From: Streptomyces sp. NBC_01707
Lineage (GTDB): Bacteria; Actinomycetota; Actinomycetes; Streptomycetales; Streptomycetaceae
DNA: 64,000 nucleotides
Assembly (NCBI RefSeq): GCF_041438805.1
Contig: NZ_CP109190.1
Location: forward strand, 5,828,001 to 5,892,000
Reading direction: 5' to 3'
Translations under genes and position numbers: made by a program
The notes under the pieces: model-generated
Databases searched by the model: none
Told to the model about the DNA's origin: nothing
What the model saw: the letters and a program-made list of their open reading frames with translations, nothing else
Shown here: one piece after another, positions 1 through 8,148 of the stretch
How positions within the stretch are numbered: the first letter of the stretch is position 1
Layout of the letters: each line of letters starts with the position of its first letter

Positions 1-212
1 GGGAACGCGGCCTCGGACCCCTCGACCAGGACGACGACCAGACAGAGGACACCACCCTGGTCATCGCCCACTGGGAGTACGCCGGACAGGGCCACACCCC
101 CGGCGAATCCTGGCTCGCCCAATCCATCGCCAACGAGATCAGGCAAAACCGCGAACTTGCCCGAGAGAACCGCACCGAACTGGAAGCCTTCGACACCGCG
201 GGGGAGTGGTGA
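1..212 (+). CDS. Replication initiator protein, C-terminal end (partial)
   Basis: The open frame enters from the left edge and stops at TGA 210-212. The last 69 codons read with the motif TTLVIAHWEYAGQGHTPGES, followed by a charged tail rich in Asn, Arg and Glu. This is how the RepSA-type initiators of Streptomyces integrative elements (AICEs) end, normally just upstream of xis and int. The following excisionase and integrase genes are in the expected order, which supports the call. The protein would start autonomous replication of the excised element. Only the C-terminus is in the window, so catalytic motifs cannot be checked. Confidence 0.75.
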   Translation, partial: ERGLGPLDQDDDQTEDTTLVIAHWEYAGQGHTPGESWLAQSIANEIRQNRELARENRTELEAFDTAGEW

Positions 213-214
213 CC

Positions 215-424
215 ATGGAACGGCTGCTCACTGTTGACCAGGTCGCCGAACTTCTCGGCACCACCGTCCGGTTCCCCCGGCGGCTCATCGAGGAACGCCG
301 AATCACCTTCGTGAAGGTAGGCCGACACGTCCGCATCCCCGAGAGAGCCGTCACCGCCTTCATCGACGCCCACACCTTCGAGCCGGTCGCTCGTCGCTCG
401 GCTGGCCTTCGGAGGGTCGCCTGA
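215..424 (+). CDS. xis: Excisionase-type helix-turn-helix protein
   Basis: A 69-residue protein with the MerR/AlpA-like winged-helix pattern of plasmid and AICE excisionases: LLTVDQVAELLGT near the N-terminus, then FVKVGRHVRIPERAV. It should bind near the attachment site and direct the integrase toward excision. ATG 215 is chosen because GGGGGAG lies 8 bases upstream; an in-frame GTG at 206 is possible. Residues 20-26 (TVRFPRR) differ from the usual TERFVRR at the recognition helix. The stop codon TGA 422-424 shares its last base with the integrase ATG 424, so the two genes are translationally coupled. Confidence 0.85.
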   Translation: MERLLTVDQVAELLGTTVRFPRRLIEERRITFVKVGRHVRIPERAVTAFIDAHTFEPVARRSAGLRRVA

Positions 425-1551
425 TGGCGAACAGGAAGGGCAACCGTCGGCGTTTTGGTTCGGTCCGGCAACTCAAGTCAGGTCGTTGGCAGGCTCGGTA
501 CCGCGACCCTGTGACCGGGCAGCTTCGCAGTGCCGAGCAGACCTACGCGACGAAGACGGACGCGGAAGTCGCGCTGACGCACATTGAGGCGGACATCTCG
601 CGCGGCCAGTGGGAAGTCCCGGACAAGCGGGCCGTTCCGTTCGCCGAGTACGCCGATGCGTGGCTGCGGGACCGAAAGCTGGCTGCCCGCAGCAGGGAAC
701 GGAACGAGGCAGTGATCCGGCTGCACATCAGGCCGACGTTTGGTTCGGGATCTCTGGCCGACGTCACCACGTCCCGTGTCCGGGCCTGGCGTGGCCAGCT
801 GCTCGCGGCCGGGGTGGGGGAGCCGACCGTCGTCAAGGCGTATCAGGTCCTTCGAGCCATCATGAACACGGCTGTTGACGATGAACTCGTTCGTCGTAAC
901 CCCTGCCGGGTCAAGGGGGCCGATCGGTACGACGTGCCCGAGCGCCCGGTGTTGACCGTGGCCGAGGTGTACGCGGTGGCCGAGGCCATGGCGCCGCGCT
1001 ACCGGCTGCTCGTCCTGCTCGCGGCCTTCACCACACTGCGGTTCGGTGAGCTGGCGTCGCTGCGCCGCCGGGACATCGACACCGCCGGGCGGGTGGTCCT
1101 GGTGCAGCGCGCCCAGGCCGAGATGCAGGACGGCAAGCTGTTCGACAAGGCTCCGAAGTCGGCGGCCGGCGTCCGTCCCGTCGCCTTCCCGGACGAGATC
1201 CTGGCCGACGTCATTGAGCACCTGGAGCGCTACGCGGGGGCGGGCCGTGACGGCCACGTCTTCCTTGGCCCCCAGGGCGGACAGCTGCGGCGCAGCAACT
1301 TCCGGGACGACTGGATCAAGGCGCGCATGGATGCGGGCATCGCTGCCGATGTCCACTTCCACGATCTGCGGCACACGGGAAACACCCTGGCTGCTGCCGG
1401 GGCGAGCACGCGTGAGCTGATGACGCGCATGGGGCACAGCACCGCCCGTGCCGCGTTGATCTATCAGCACATGACTGCCGACCGGGACCGTGCGATCGCC
1501 GATCGGCTGGGGTCGATGATCCGCCAGCGGCAGGGAGACGCCGGGACGTAG
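424..1551 (+). CDS. int: Tyrosine site-specific integrase of element A
   Basis: A 375-residue tyrosine recombinase with an arm-binding N-terminus (about 1-60), a SAM-like core-binding domain (about 70-160) and a catalytic domain (about 175-370). Catalytic residues are visible: Arg206 in TLRFGEL, His313-x-x-Arg316 in FHDLRH, His338 in MGHS and the nucleophile Tyr347 in LIYQHM. It overlaps xis by one base. The tRNA-Arg 3'-end repeat starts 80 bases after the stop, the usual place for an AICE attachment site. It would recombine attP with the 3' end of tRNA-Arg(CCT). Two gtggcacg repeats spaced 11 bases (1551-1569) just after the gene may be arm-type binding sites. Confidence 0.95.
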   Translation: MANRKGNRRRFGSVRQLKSGRWQARYRDPVTGQLRSAEQTYATKTDAEVALTHIEADISRGQWEVPDKRAVPFAEYADAWLRDRKLAARSRERNEAVIRLHIRPTFGSGSLADVTTSRVRAWRGQLLAAGVGEPTVVKAYQVLRAIMNTAVDDELVRRNPCRVKGADRYDVPERPVLTVAEVYAVAEAMAPRYRLLVLLAAFTTLRFGELASLRRRDIDTAGRVVLVQRAQAEMQDGKLFDKAPKSAAGVRPVAFPDEILADVIEHLERYAGAGRDGHVFLGPQGGQLRRSNFRDDWIKARMDAGIAADVHFHDLRHTGNTLAAAGASTRELMTRMGHSTARAALIYQHMTADRDRAIADRLGSMIRQRQGDAGT

Positions 1552-1584
1552 TGGCACGTGTGTGGCACGGACGCGATCATGCGA

Positions 1585-1625
1585 AAGGGCCAGTTCGAGA
1601 GGATCAACCCTCTGAACTGGCCCTT
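1585..1625 (+). terminator. Strong hairpin terminator after int of element A
   Basis: Arms 1585-1596 (aagggccagttc) and 1614-1625 (gaactggccctt) pair perfectly. They continue inward as agagg/cctct past one bulged G, leaving a six-base loop atcaac. The roughly 17-bp stem lies 33 bases after the integrase stop and 6 bases before the attachment repeat, so it would stop integrase transcripts before the att core. Confidence 0.8.
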
Positions 1626-1630
1626 AATGC

Positions 1631-1674
1631 TGTGCCCCCGGCAGGATTCGAACCTGCGACACCCGCTTTAGGAG
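1631..1674. repeat. Attachment-site copy: 44-bp duplicate of the tRNA-Arg(CCT) 3' end
   Basis: These 44 bases are identical to 31475-31518, which contain the 3' 42 bases of the intact tRNA-Arg(CCT) gene (anticodon loop through discriminator base) plus two flanking bases. Identity ends sharply on both sides (c versus t on the left, t versus a on the right). The tRNA 5' half is missing here, so this is not a tRNA gene. It marks the junction of elements A and B. Confidence 0.93.
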
Positions 1675-1888
1675 TGGGATTGGATCCTTGCCGGGGGATG
1701 CTCGATGATGACGGGTGGTGCTGTCTTACCTGGTCAGCGTCACCCGACATCGTGGACGATCCCGCTCATGACGTCTCGTGCCGAGCTATCCGCTCACGCA
1801 TCGCTCACGCACTTCGCGGCCACAGGCAGTCTGCGGTGGTTGCCTCCACTCGACGCGCCGCGCGCGGCCGTCACTCCTGACCCACCCC
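1675..1888. other. Left inner flank of element B without a gene
   Basis: No coding region with a plausible start and family was recognised between the att copy and the end of the NACHT gene. The only notable feature is the tandem motif at 1789-1811. Confidence 0.6.
1789..1811. repeat. Tandem cgctcacgca motif, left arm-type site candidate
   Basis: Two copies of cgctcacgca (1791-1800 and 1802-1811) are spaced exactly 11 bases apart. The 23-base block matches 31374-31396 at 22 of 23 positions. Each block lies about 80-115 bases inside an end of element B, the expected layout for integrase arm-binding sites. Confidence 0.6.
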
Positions 1889-4800
1889 TCAGGACCGAGG
1901 GCGCACACCGTCGTCACACCCCGGACAGTCCTCTGTGTCGAGGGCCTGGACCGTCCGGCAGTGGTTGCAACTCCAGTGCGTCGGGCCAGGCGTCGCTTGA
2001 TGCGCGTCCTTCGGACGGACCGACAGGTCGGTGTCCCGGCGTAGCGCCTCCACGATCGAACCGTTGGGGTCGAGACGCGGTACGGCAGAGATCAGTATTT
2101 TCGCCGCCACTCGGTGGTCTGCCGACTCCGAGGAAGCAGCCCGTGCCAGGAGCGAAGGGCGCCGATCGCCTGAGGTCATGAGGGCGACGGCGTGGAATAG
2201 GGCCGCCCGGTGGCGAGGCCAATGGGTCATGTCCCTGTCTAACAGCTCCTGACCGTCCCACGGAACACGACCTCCCTCCAGGTTGATCAGCACGTTCGCC
2301 GCCGACCACGCCATCCACGAGGAGTCCGCTTCCAGGCACGCCAGCAACGCCGTCTGCTGGGCGTCCGTGAGGACCTGCCCGACGCCGGGGATGGGCGAGG
2401 GCTTGACCAGAGGCGGTGTGCCCGCGACGAGCCATTCGCCCAGCAGGGCATCGGGCGCGGTGATCTGCTGGAGGTGACGAGCCTGGGTGGCCACGGCCGC
2501 CTTGTCGATGCCGTACGCGTCAGCCATCGCGTCGAGCCACGCCCGGCGTTCCGCCGCGCTGTCGTGGGCGAAGGCGCGGTCGATCTCGTTCGCCGGGGAA
2601 TCAGAGTATCCGGTCGCCGCGAGAAGGTCGCCGAGGGCGGTGAGCGACCAGAAGTCCCCACCTGTGGACTCCGGGCACGGGCCGTGGAGTGACACGAGGT
2701 CCGAGAGGAGAACCGCTCTGTCGTCCCAGGCGCCGGATGCCCAGTCTCGCAGCTGGGTGGCGATGTTCCCCCAACGCCGACTCGTGTCGAATCCCGCGCG
2801 TGCGAGTACGGCGTAGATCCTCTCGGCGACGTACCCAGGCGTGTGCATCGCGAGGGCGAACACGTACTCACCCGCGTCGTCGGGAAGCTCTCCCAGGTGC
2901 TCGGCCGCGCCTAGGGCGACCTGCTCGAGCCCTGGTGTGAGGCGGCCGCCGCCGACCATCTCCCAACTGCGACGCCCTTTTTGCACCATCTCGGAGTCCT
3001 GCGGCAGGGGAAGCGCCAGCACCCCGCGGAGCGCGTCGATCTCCGCTCCGCCCAAGGGGGCCGCGTCCGTGCGGGCGTCCGTCAGCGCGCAGAGGGCCCG
3101 GGCGATCGACTCGGCGGTGCCATCGAGCTCGGACAGTTCCACAAGGTCCGCTCGCCGACGCCGCGATGTCGAGGGCAGGGCCAGCAGACACGCGGCCTCC
3201 ACGAAGGGCCAGGGCCCCGCGTCACGCGTCTTGTCCCACAGCGCCGGGAAGAGCTCCGGGGGTTTGCCAGGGCCGCGCGGGAGTACCGGCTCGCCCGCGA
3301 GCGCGCCAAGAGCACCGTCCGTGAGGTGGTCCAGGGCCCGTTCCAGTTCGCCGTCGGAAAGAGTCACGACACCGCGCGCCGCGAGGTCAGCCACCATGAG
3401 GGTGGCCTCCCGCTGTGTCTCGCCGACATCGAGCAGAGCCTCAGCCGTACGGGAATCGAGTCCGGCGGCGAGTGCGATAGCCCCGTCGGAGTCCGTGTGG
3501 ACGAGGGCGTGGCGCAGCCAGTCCCGCAGTTCCTCTGCCCCGCACGACCGTGCCCACATGGCCGTTGCGATCTCAGCGAAGACCTTGCTGCGGGCGGTGA
3601 GTTCGCCCGCGCCGTTCACCACGAACACGGCGACGTGCTCGTCCCAGAAACGGAGCACGTGCTCCGCCACCTCGCCGGCTGCGGCGGGCGGCATGGCCCA
3701 TCGCAGCGGGGCCCTCAGCATGCCGGTCAGTGACTCGAGGGCGCGTCCCGCTGGAGGAGTCGCCTCGCCGTCGAGGAGCCGTCCGAGCGTGACGAATCCG
3801 TCGAGGAGCATGCCCGTCGTCAGGGCGGGTGCCCAGGGCCGGGCCGGGTCGAGCGTCCCCCGTAGCCTCTCCCACCGGTGCACGGACTGTTCCACCGCGC
3901 GGTGCAACAACGCCGCACGCCCTTTGGGAAGGTCGGCGTCCGGCGCGTCCGCGCAGACGAGGGCGAGCAGAGCGGCGAGCAGCGGCACCGCGAGCAGATG
4001 CGCGTGCTCCTTCTTCGCATCCTTGATCCAGGCGCGTCGCGTTGCAAGGAAGGCTGCTCGGTCCGGCCCGGGAATCCGTGCTTTGGCACAGGCGACGAGG
4101 ATGCTGTCGACCGTTGCGTCGAGATCCTGTGGAGGCGCGAGCTCGACCCGGGGCAGGCCGAGCCGCGCCGCGGCCCCTTGCCCGTTCGTCCGTGTCGTGA
4201 CCACGAACCCGCAGGAGGGGTGCAGAGACGCGAGAATCTCTTCGAGTTGTTGCGCGACCCACGGCGCGCGCGCCCCGCATTCGTCCAGCCCGTCGCAGAG
4301 GAGGAGCACGCGCCCCTGACCGATTTCCTCATGGAGGTACGCGGCGAGCGGTCCCCGGTCCGCGTCCTGCACGGTGTCCGCCACGGCGTCATTGACCAGG
4401 CCGTCGAGGGTCAGGCGTCGCGGCTGTCCCTTCAGTAGACGCGGCAGCGACACGAGGATCGGGGCGGGGGCGTCGGCGTGGCTGGCGCAGTGGGCCGCGA
4501 TCTCACGTACCGCCACAGACTTGCCTGAGCCCGGTTGCCCCACGATGAGCATGCGGCGCCAGCGCCTCATGTATCGGTGGAGGAAGGAGGAGGTGCGCTC
4601 GCCCTCCACGTCGATTCGGAGGCCGCCGATGAGGTCGTCGACGACGAGGGGCGGGAGGTCATCGGCGAGCAGGCTGAGGTCGATCCGTCCGGCCTCCGCT
4701 GTAAGCCGGGTGCGGTACGAGTCGACGGCGTTCCGACGGGAGGCCAGACGCATCGCCACCGGACCCCCCTGGTCCGGGAGCACGGTCACCCCCGAGGCGG

Positions 4801-5452
4801 TCAGGGCGGCAACCCAGTCCTCGGCGGAACTCCCGAGCGCCTCGCCCGCCTGCCGATGGAAGAAGTCGGCCAGGGCGCTCACGGCACGGTGTCCCTGCGC
4901 GTCTGCCACGACGAGGTCCATCAGGGCAGCCAGGAAGTCACGGTGCGGTGCCGGTCCGGTCGAGCCGGGTAGGTGGAGAACACGCGCCCGGTCGAGGACG
5001 AGCCCGCGGACCCGTGAAGGAAGCCGGTCGGCGAGGAGCGCGAGGGCCCTGGACTCGTCACCAGTCTCCATGCGCAGGCCCGCACGGTGGCGTCGCAGAG
5101 CCCGGTCGAGGTTCTTTACCGGCCCGACGAGTTCCTCGCCGGCGATGACCAGAAGATCGTCGGGGCCGAGCGTCGGAACCTGTCCCACCCACCCCGTCAG
5201 CGTTTCTTCCAGCGGACGCCCTCGGTCGATCTTCCGCTTCGCGGACACGTAGGCGCGGCGCCCGTCGGAGAAGGTGACACGGATGTCGTCGGTCGGGTCG
5301 CTGGTCTCGAAGTCCAGCCGGACGGGCCACACCCCTGCGGGAACGACCAGCCCCGACACCGGGCGGCCACGGAGCCCGTGTACGGCCAAGTGCGCGGCCA
5401 GCTCGCATCGGAAGACACTGCCGACCTCCCCAGCCTGCCCCGCCCTGCTCAC
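1889..5452 (-). CDS. NACHT-type NTPase with possible N-terminal nuclease domain and C-terminal zinc ribbon
   Basis: An 1187-residue protein read from GTG 5452. Residues about 10-110 hold an alpha/beta region with a conserved-looking D-x(n)-S-x-K core (Asp55-Asp56, then YVSAKRK at 68-74). It resembles the PD-(D/E)xK-like nuclease domains fused to defence NTPases, but the Glu/Gln of the motif is Ser, so this part is uncertain. Residues 305-312 are a Walker A (GQPGSGKS), 383-391 a Walker B (LLLCDGLDE), and VVTTRTNG follows as sensor 1, which fits a NACHT STAND ATPase. A long helical region follows, probably the sensor repeats. The C-terminus has a zinc ribbon (CNHC and CPGC, 15 residues apart). 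It is a lone transcription unit on the minus strand. By family resemblance it is a candidate antiphage effector in which ligand sensing triggers oligomerisation and nuclease activity. Confidence 0.75.
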   Translation of the reverse strand: MSRAGQAGEVGSVFRCELAAHLAVHGLRGRPVSGLVVPAGVWPVRLDFETSDPTDDIRVTFSDGRRAYVSAKRKIDRGRPLEETLTGWVGQVPTLGPDDLLVIAGEELVGPVKNLDRALRRHRAGLRMETGDESRALALLADRLPSRVRGLVLDRARVLHLPGSTGPAPHRDFLAALMDLVVADAQGHRAVSALADFFHRQAGEALGSSAEDWVAALTASGVTVLPDQGGPVAMRLASRRNAVDSYRTRLTAEAGRIDLSLLADDLPPLVVDDLIGGLRIDVEGERTSSFLHRYMRRWRRMLIVGQPGSGKSVAVREIAAHCASHADAPAPILVSLPRLLKGQPRRLTLDGLVNDAVADTVQDADRGPLAAYLHEEIGQGRVLLLCDGLDECGARAPWVAQQLEEILASLHPSCGFVVTTRTNGQGAAARLGLPRVELAPPQDLDATVDSILVACAKARIPGPDRAAFLATRRAWIKDAKKEHAHLLAVPLLAALLALVCADAPDADLPKGRAALLHRAVEQSVHRWERLRGTLDPARPWAPALTTGMLLDGFVTLGRLLDGEATPPAGRALESLTGMLRAPLRWAMPPAAAGEVAEHVLRFWDEHVAVFVVNGAGELTARSKVFAEIATAMWARSCGAEELRDWLRHALVHTDSDGAIALAAGLDSRTAEALLDVGETQREATLMVADLAARGVVTLSDGELERALDHLTDGALGALAGEPVLPRGPGKPPELFPALWDKTRDAGPWPFVEAACLLALPSTSRRRRADLVELSELDGTAESIARALCALTDARTDAAPLGGAEIDALRGVLALPLPQDSEMVQKGRRSWEMVGGGRLTPGLEQVALGAAEHLGELPDDAGEYVFALAMHTPGYVAERIYAVLARAGFDTSRRWGNIATQLRDWASGAWDDRAVLLSDLVSLHGPCPESTGGDFWSLTALGDLLAATGYSDSPANEIDRAFAHDSAAERRAWLDAMADAYGIDKAAVATQARHLQQITAPDALLGEWLVAGTPPLVKPSPIPGVGQVLTDAQQTALLACLEADSSWMAWSAANVLINLEGGRVPWDGQELLDRDMTHWPRHRAALFHAVALMTSGDRRPSLLARAASSESADHRVAAKILISAVPRLDPNGSIVEALRRDTDLSVRPKDAHQATPGPTHWSCNHCRTVQALDTEDCPGCDDGVRPRS

Positions 5453-5920
5453 CCCGACCGTACCCCGTCCGACCGACCCACACTGCTTGCCCCGAACCTC
5501 CGGCGGAGCACCGCCTCATGGTAAGACGTCACACTGAGAGGCGGGGGCGAGACAAGGACGGTTCGCGTTCGGGCGCCTGAGCCCTCGTGGTCTCCGCCCT
5601 GTGAAAGTCCGGGCGCGATCAGCGTCCGCCCGGACCAGTACCGCGAGTCCCGCAGCCGGGGCTCCTGCTTGCCGTCCTACCAGCGTGGCCGGGCATCAGC
5701 ACGAAGCACATCAGAGCCTCCACCAGAACCGGGGCCGGTTCACCCTGCTGGTGGCGGAGAGCTGTCTCTTGCCACTTGCGCAGCGATTGGTGAAGGGAGG
5801 GCGCTGACCTGTTGTTTCGCAAGGAAATGCGCTTTGACTTGTGAGAACTCCTCTCGGCAGTTCTCACAGGTCAACGCCGTTTCCCAGGCTCATGTGCCCT
5901 GGATGTGCCCTCGCGGCCTC
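5453..5920. other. Intergenic region upstream of the NACHT gene, with a hairpin
   Basis: No convincing gene was found; short open frames here lack start signals or family resemblance. It holds the 5' flank of the NACHT gene and the 3' flank of the TcmP gene. A hairpin at 5836-5872 (arms 5840-5849 tgtgagaact and 5859-5868) is probably the terminator of the TcmP transcript. Confidence 0.55.
5836..5872 (-). terminator. Hairpin downstream of the TcmP gene
   Basis: Perfect 10-bp arms tgtgagaact (5840-5849) and agttctcaca (5859-5868) with a 9-base loop. After one mismatched pair, gac/gtc extends the stem. It lies 48 bases past the TcmP stop codon in the direction of transcription and is locally less GC-rich than its surroundings. 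Confidence 0.6.
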
Positions 5921-7048
5921 TCACCAGAGGGCGCCTTGCTCGGCTGACGGACGGGTAGTGGGCGGCGTCGCAGCCAGGCTCACTCGCGTCTTGGAGTTGA
6001 TGGCACGAGGTTCCGTTGTCACGGCCCCCGCCTCACGCAACTGTCGGATGGCCTCGATCACTTGGGCGGGCCGATAGACGGTTTCCAACAGGGCGTATCG
6101 CTTGAGCTCGGGGATGGTTCGCCCATCGGGCATTTCGGAGATGAAGTCGTGCAGGATCCGTCGCAGCGGAGCCGTATCCGGCTCGAACACGAGATCAAGC
6201 ATCTGCTGTTGAGTGTCCCTGGGGTCGCGGTAGCGGACGCCATAGGAAGGGTCCACCTTCCACATGGCGTCCTTCATCTTCTCCAGTCCCAGTTCGTGCT
6301 GGGTGCCGAAGATCAGGTAGAGCATCCTGCCGCCCTCGTCGACCATCTCGAAGTAGAGCGTGTGCGTGAAGCCGGCCTGGCGCAGGGTGTTCCGGTATTG
6401 CTCGCGCAGGAAGGTGAACTTGCCTGACGGCGGCTGTTGGAAGACGCTTTGCCACTCCTGGCTTCCGAAGGCTTCGTCGCCGAGTTGGCGGTGGCCGTCG
6501 TGCTTCTCGGCGAACCGGGTGAGGAAGCTAGGCTCGAAGGTCACCATCACTTCGGTGCTGGGATGCCGCCCCAGCTCCTGGAGGAGCGAGAAGGGGATAT
6601 CAGGTCCGCCGAAGCTGTCCAGCAGGACGAAGAGGGGTTTCCCCAATGCTCCGATGCCCCGCAGCTTCTGGAGGAGGGCCGGGTGGAAATCTCCGTGACG
6701 TATGTCCACAGCTATTCGTTTGGTGATGCCGTCCGTTTGCCGGGAGCGGACGAGCTCCATCTGGCGCTGTAACTCTTTGACGCGCCGAGCGTTCTCCTCC
6801 ATGAGGATCACGCGCATACGTTTCGGGAACCTGTGCAGAGTGTCGGCGAAGACTTCGTAAGCGATGACCGGGGAGCCGGGCTCGCCCTGTTTGTAGACGC
6901 CAGCACCCGCGAAGCCTTCGGCGTAACTGATCACGTCGAGTCGTGACAGCAGAATCGGCGCCCATGCCGCCAAGTACTGCTTCAGTAAGTCATGTTTGGC
7001 CGCCGTGTGCGGATCGCGTTCCCACACGGCATCCTTCGGTACGGCCAC
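5921..7048 (-). CDS. tcmP: Three-Cys-motif partner protein (TcmP family)
   Basis: About 375 residues. The N-terminus has the TcmP family pattern PHTAAKHDLLKQYLAAWAPI followed by the glycine-rich EGFAGAGVY (about residues 44-52), which resembles a methyltransferase-like nucleotide-binding loop. LDSFGGPDIP later resembles the acidic catalytic-loop region of that fold. TcmP proteins are known only as genomic partners of DUF5131 (Gp37/Gp68-like) three-Cys proteins, and that partner lies directly upstream on the same strand, 99 bases away. GTG 7048 is chosen because a purine-rich agtaggggg precedes it by 7 bases and homologues begin near PKD; GTG 7093 would add 15 residues. The biochemical role is unknown; a nucleic-acid-modification or defence role is inference. 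Confidence 0.85.
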   Translation of the reverse strand: MAVPKDAVWERDPHTAAKHDLLKQYLAAWAPILLSRLDVISYAEGFAGAGVYKQGEPGSPVIAYEVFADTLHRFPKRMRVILMEENARRVKELQRQMELVRSRQTDGITKRIAVDIRHGDFHPALLQKLRGIGALGKPLFVLLDSFGGPDIPFSLLQELGRHPSTEVMVTFEPSFLTRFAEKHDGHRQLGDEAFGSQEWQSVFQQPPSGKFTFLREQYRNTLRQAGFTHTLYFEMVDEGGRMLYLIFGTQHELGLEKMKDAMWKVDPSYGVRYRDPRDTQQQMLDLVFEPDTAPLRRILHDFISEMPDGRTIPELKRYALLETVYRPAQVIEAIRQLREAGAVTTEPRAINSKTRVSLAATPPTTRPSAEQGALW

Positions 7049-7147
7049 GATCGGTCCCCCTACTCCCGTCGGCCCCGCTAGGGAGAGGGTCACACACCGT
7101 TGCCATGTGCCACCAGAGTGCGTACGGCGGCTGCTGGACTTTGGCCG

Positions 7148-7903
7148 TTAATGGGCTGCGACAGGCAGTCGGGGCGGCATCTCGTCCCAGGTCGCTCCGT
7201 CGAGTTCGCGGCCCCCTGACTTCGGGCTGCGGCCACCCCATTGCTTGAAGAAGAAGGGCACTCCGGCGTCATTGCAGGCGTCGCGGATGTCCACCAGCCA
7301 CTCCTCCTGTACGGGGCGATGGTGGGGCCCGGACTCGCCTCCGGCGATAACCCAGCCGATGCCGTCCAGTTGCAGACCGGTAAGCGGGCCGAGAAGCGGC
7401 TCGCAGGAAAGGAAGCGCACGGCAGCGGGAACGTGTCGAAGGTCGTCGACACGATCCAGGTGCTCTGCATCTTCGACGGATACGCCCATCCACAGGTTGG
7501 AGGGCCAGTCGAGTTCGTCAGCCACACGTCGCAGCCTGCGGGCTCTCTTGGTCAGTAGCTGATAGGTGTGCTGGGGTGTCTCGGCAATCACCTGGAAGAC
7601 CTGCCGGACGAAGTCCAGGGGGACCTTGGCGTGGAAGAGGTCGCTCATGGAATTGACGAAGACCATCCGTGGGGCCTTCCACTGACGGGGGATGGCCAGT
7701 GCGTCAGGGTGAGGGGCGAGGCCGAAGCCCGGGCCGGATGTCCTGGGATCCCCGTCCGTCTGGTACTTGGCAACACCCATGGCCTTGAGGCGCCTGGATA
7801 ACGTCAAGGCGTAGCAGTTGTCACACCCGGGGGAGATCCGGTCGCATCCTGTGGTGGGATTCCAGGTCGCCTCGGTCCACTCGATTGTGCTGCGATCGCC
7901 CAT
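7148..7903 (-). CDS. DUF5131 (Gp37/Gp68-like) three-Cys-motif protein
   Basis: 251 residues beginning MGDRSTIEWTEATWNPTTGC. A Cys20-x6-Cys27-x2-Cys30 cluster close to the N-terminus is the family hallmark and suggests an iron-sulphur or zinc site; the C-terminal half contains FLSCEPLLGPL and WVIAGGESGP. Such proteins occur in phages and mobile elements and resemble radical-SAM folds at a distance, but no reaction is established. ATG 7903 is preferred over GTG 7930 because gggagggga sits upstream at normal distance and family members start at this point. It is the first gene of a two-gene operon with the TcmP gene. Confidence 0.85.
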   Translation of the reverse strand: MGDRSTIEWTEATWNPTTGCDRISPGCDNCYALTLSRRLKAMGVAKYQTDGDPRTSGPGFGLAPHPDALAIPRQWKAPRMVFVNSMSDLFHAKVPLDFVRQVFQVIAETPQHTYQLLTKRARRLRRVADELDWPSNLWMGVSVEDAEHLDRVDDLRHVPAAVRFLSCEPLLGPLTGLQLDGIGWVIAGGESGPHHRPVQEEWLVDIRDACNDAGVPFFFKQWGGRSPKSGGRELDGATWDEMPPRLPVAAH

Positions 7904-8148
7904 GGGTCCCCTCCCGTAGCGGGTGGACACTGGTCATCAGCGCTTTCCCACCCGGCGCTTCGACTGCGCTGCCTAACGAGCGACGTGCCGAACTGACACG
8001 CGATCGCCCCCATCTTTCAGGTCGAATGCATGTTCTGTGAAGAGGGTCCCCCCCGGCGTCATCGTCAACGAGTGTGCAGCTGGGTACTTGGCCAGTTCGA
8101 CCGAATGCACCCCTCTGCCCTGGATGCGCCCTCGTGGGACGGCTGGGA

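Noticed and set aside
1631..1674. Second tRNA-Arg gene
   Set aside because: Only the 3' portion of the tRNA is present; the D arm and 5' acceptor strand are missing, so it is an attachment-site copy.
2841..4319. Long plus-strand open frame opposite the NACHT gene
   Set aside because: Ser/Arg/Ala-rich antisense shadow of a gene with intact Walker motifs; typical for high-GC DNA.
5601..5867. Small overlapping open frames in the 5453-5920 interval
   Set aside because: No ribosome-binding sites, frames on both strands with mixed low-complexity sequence and no family resemblance.
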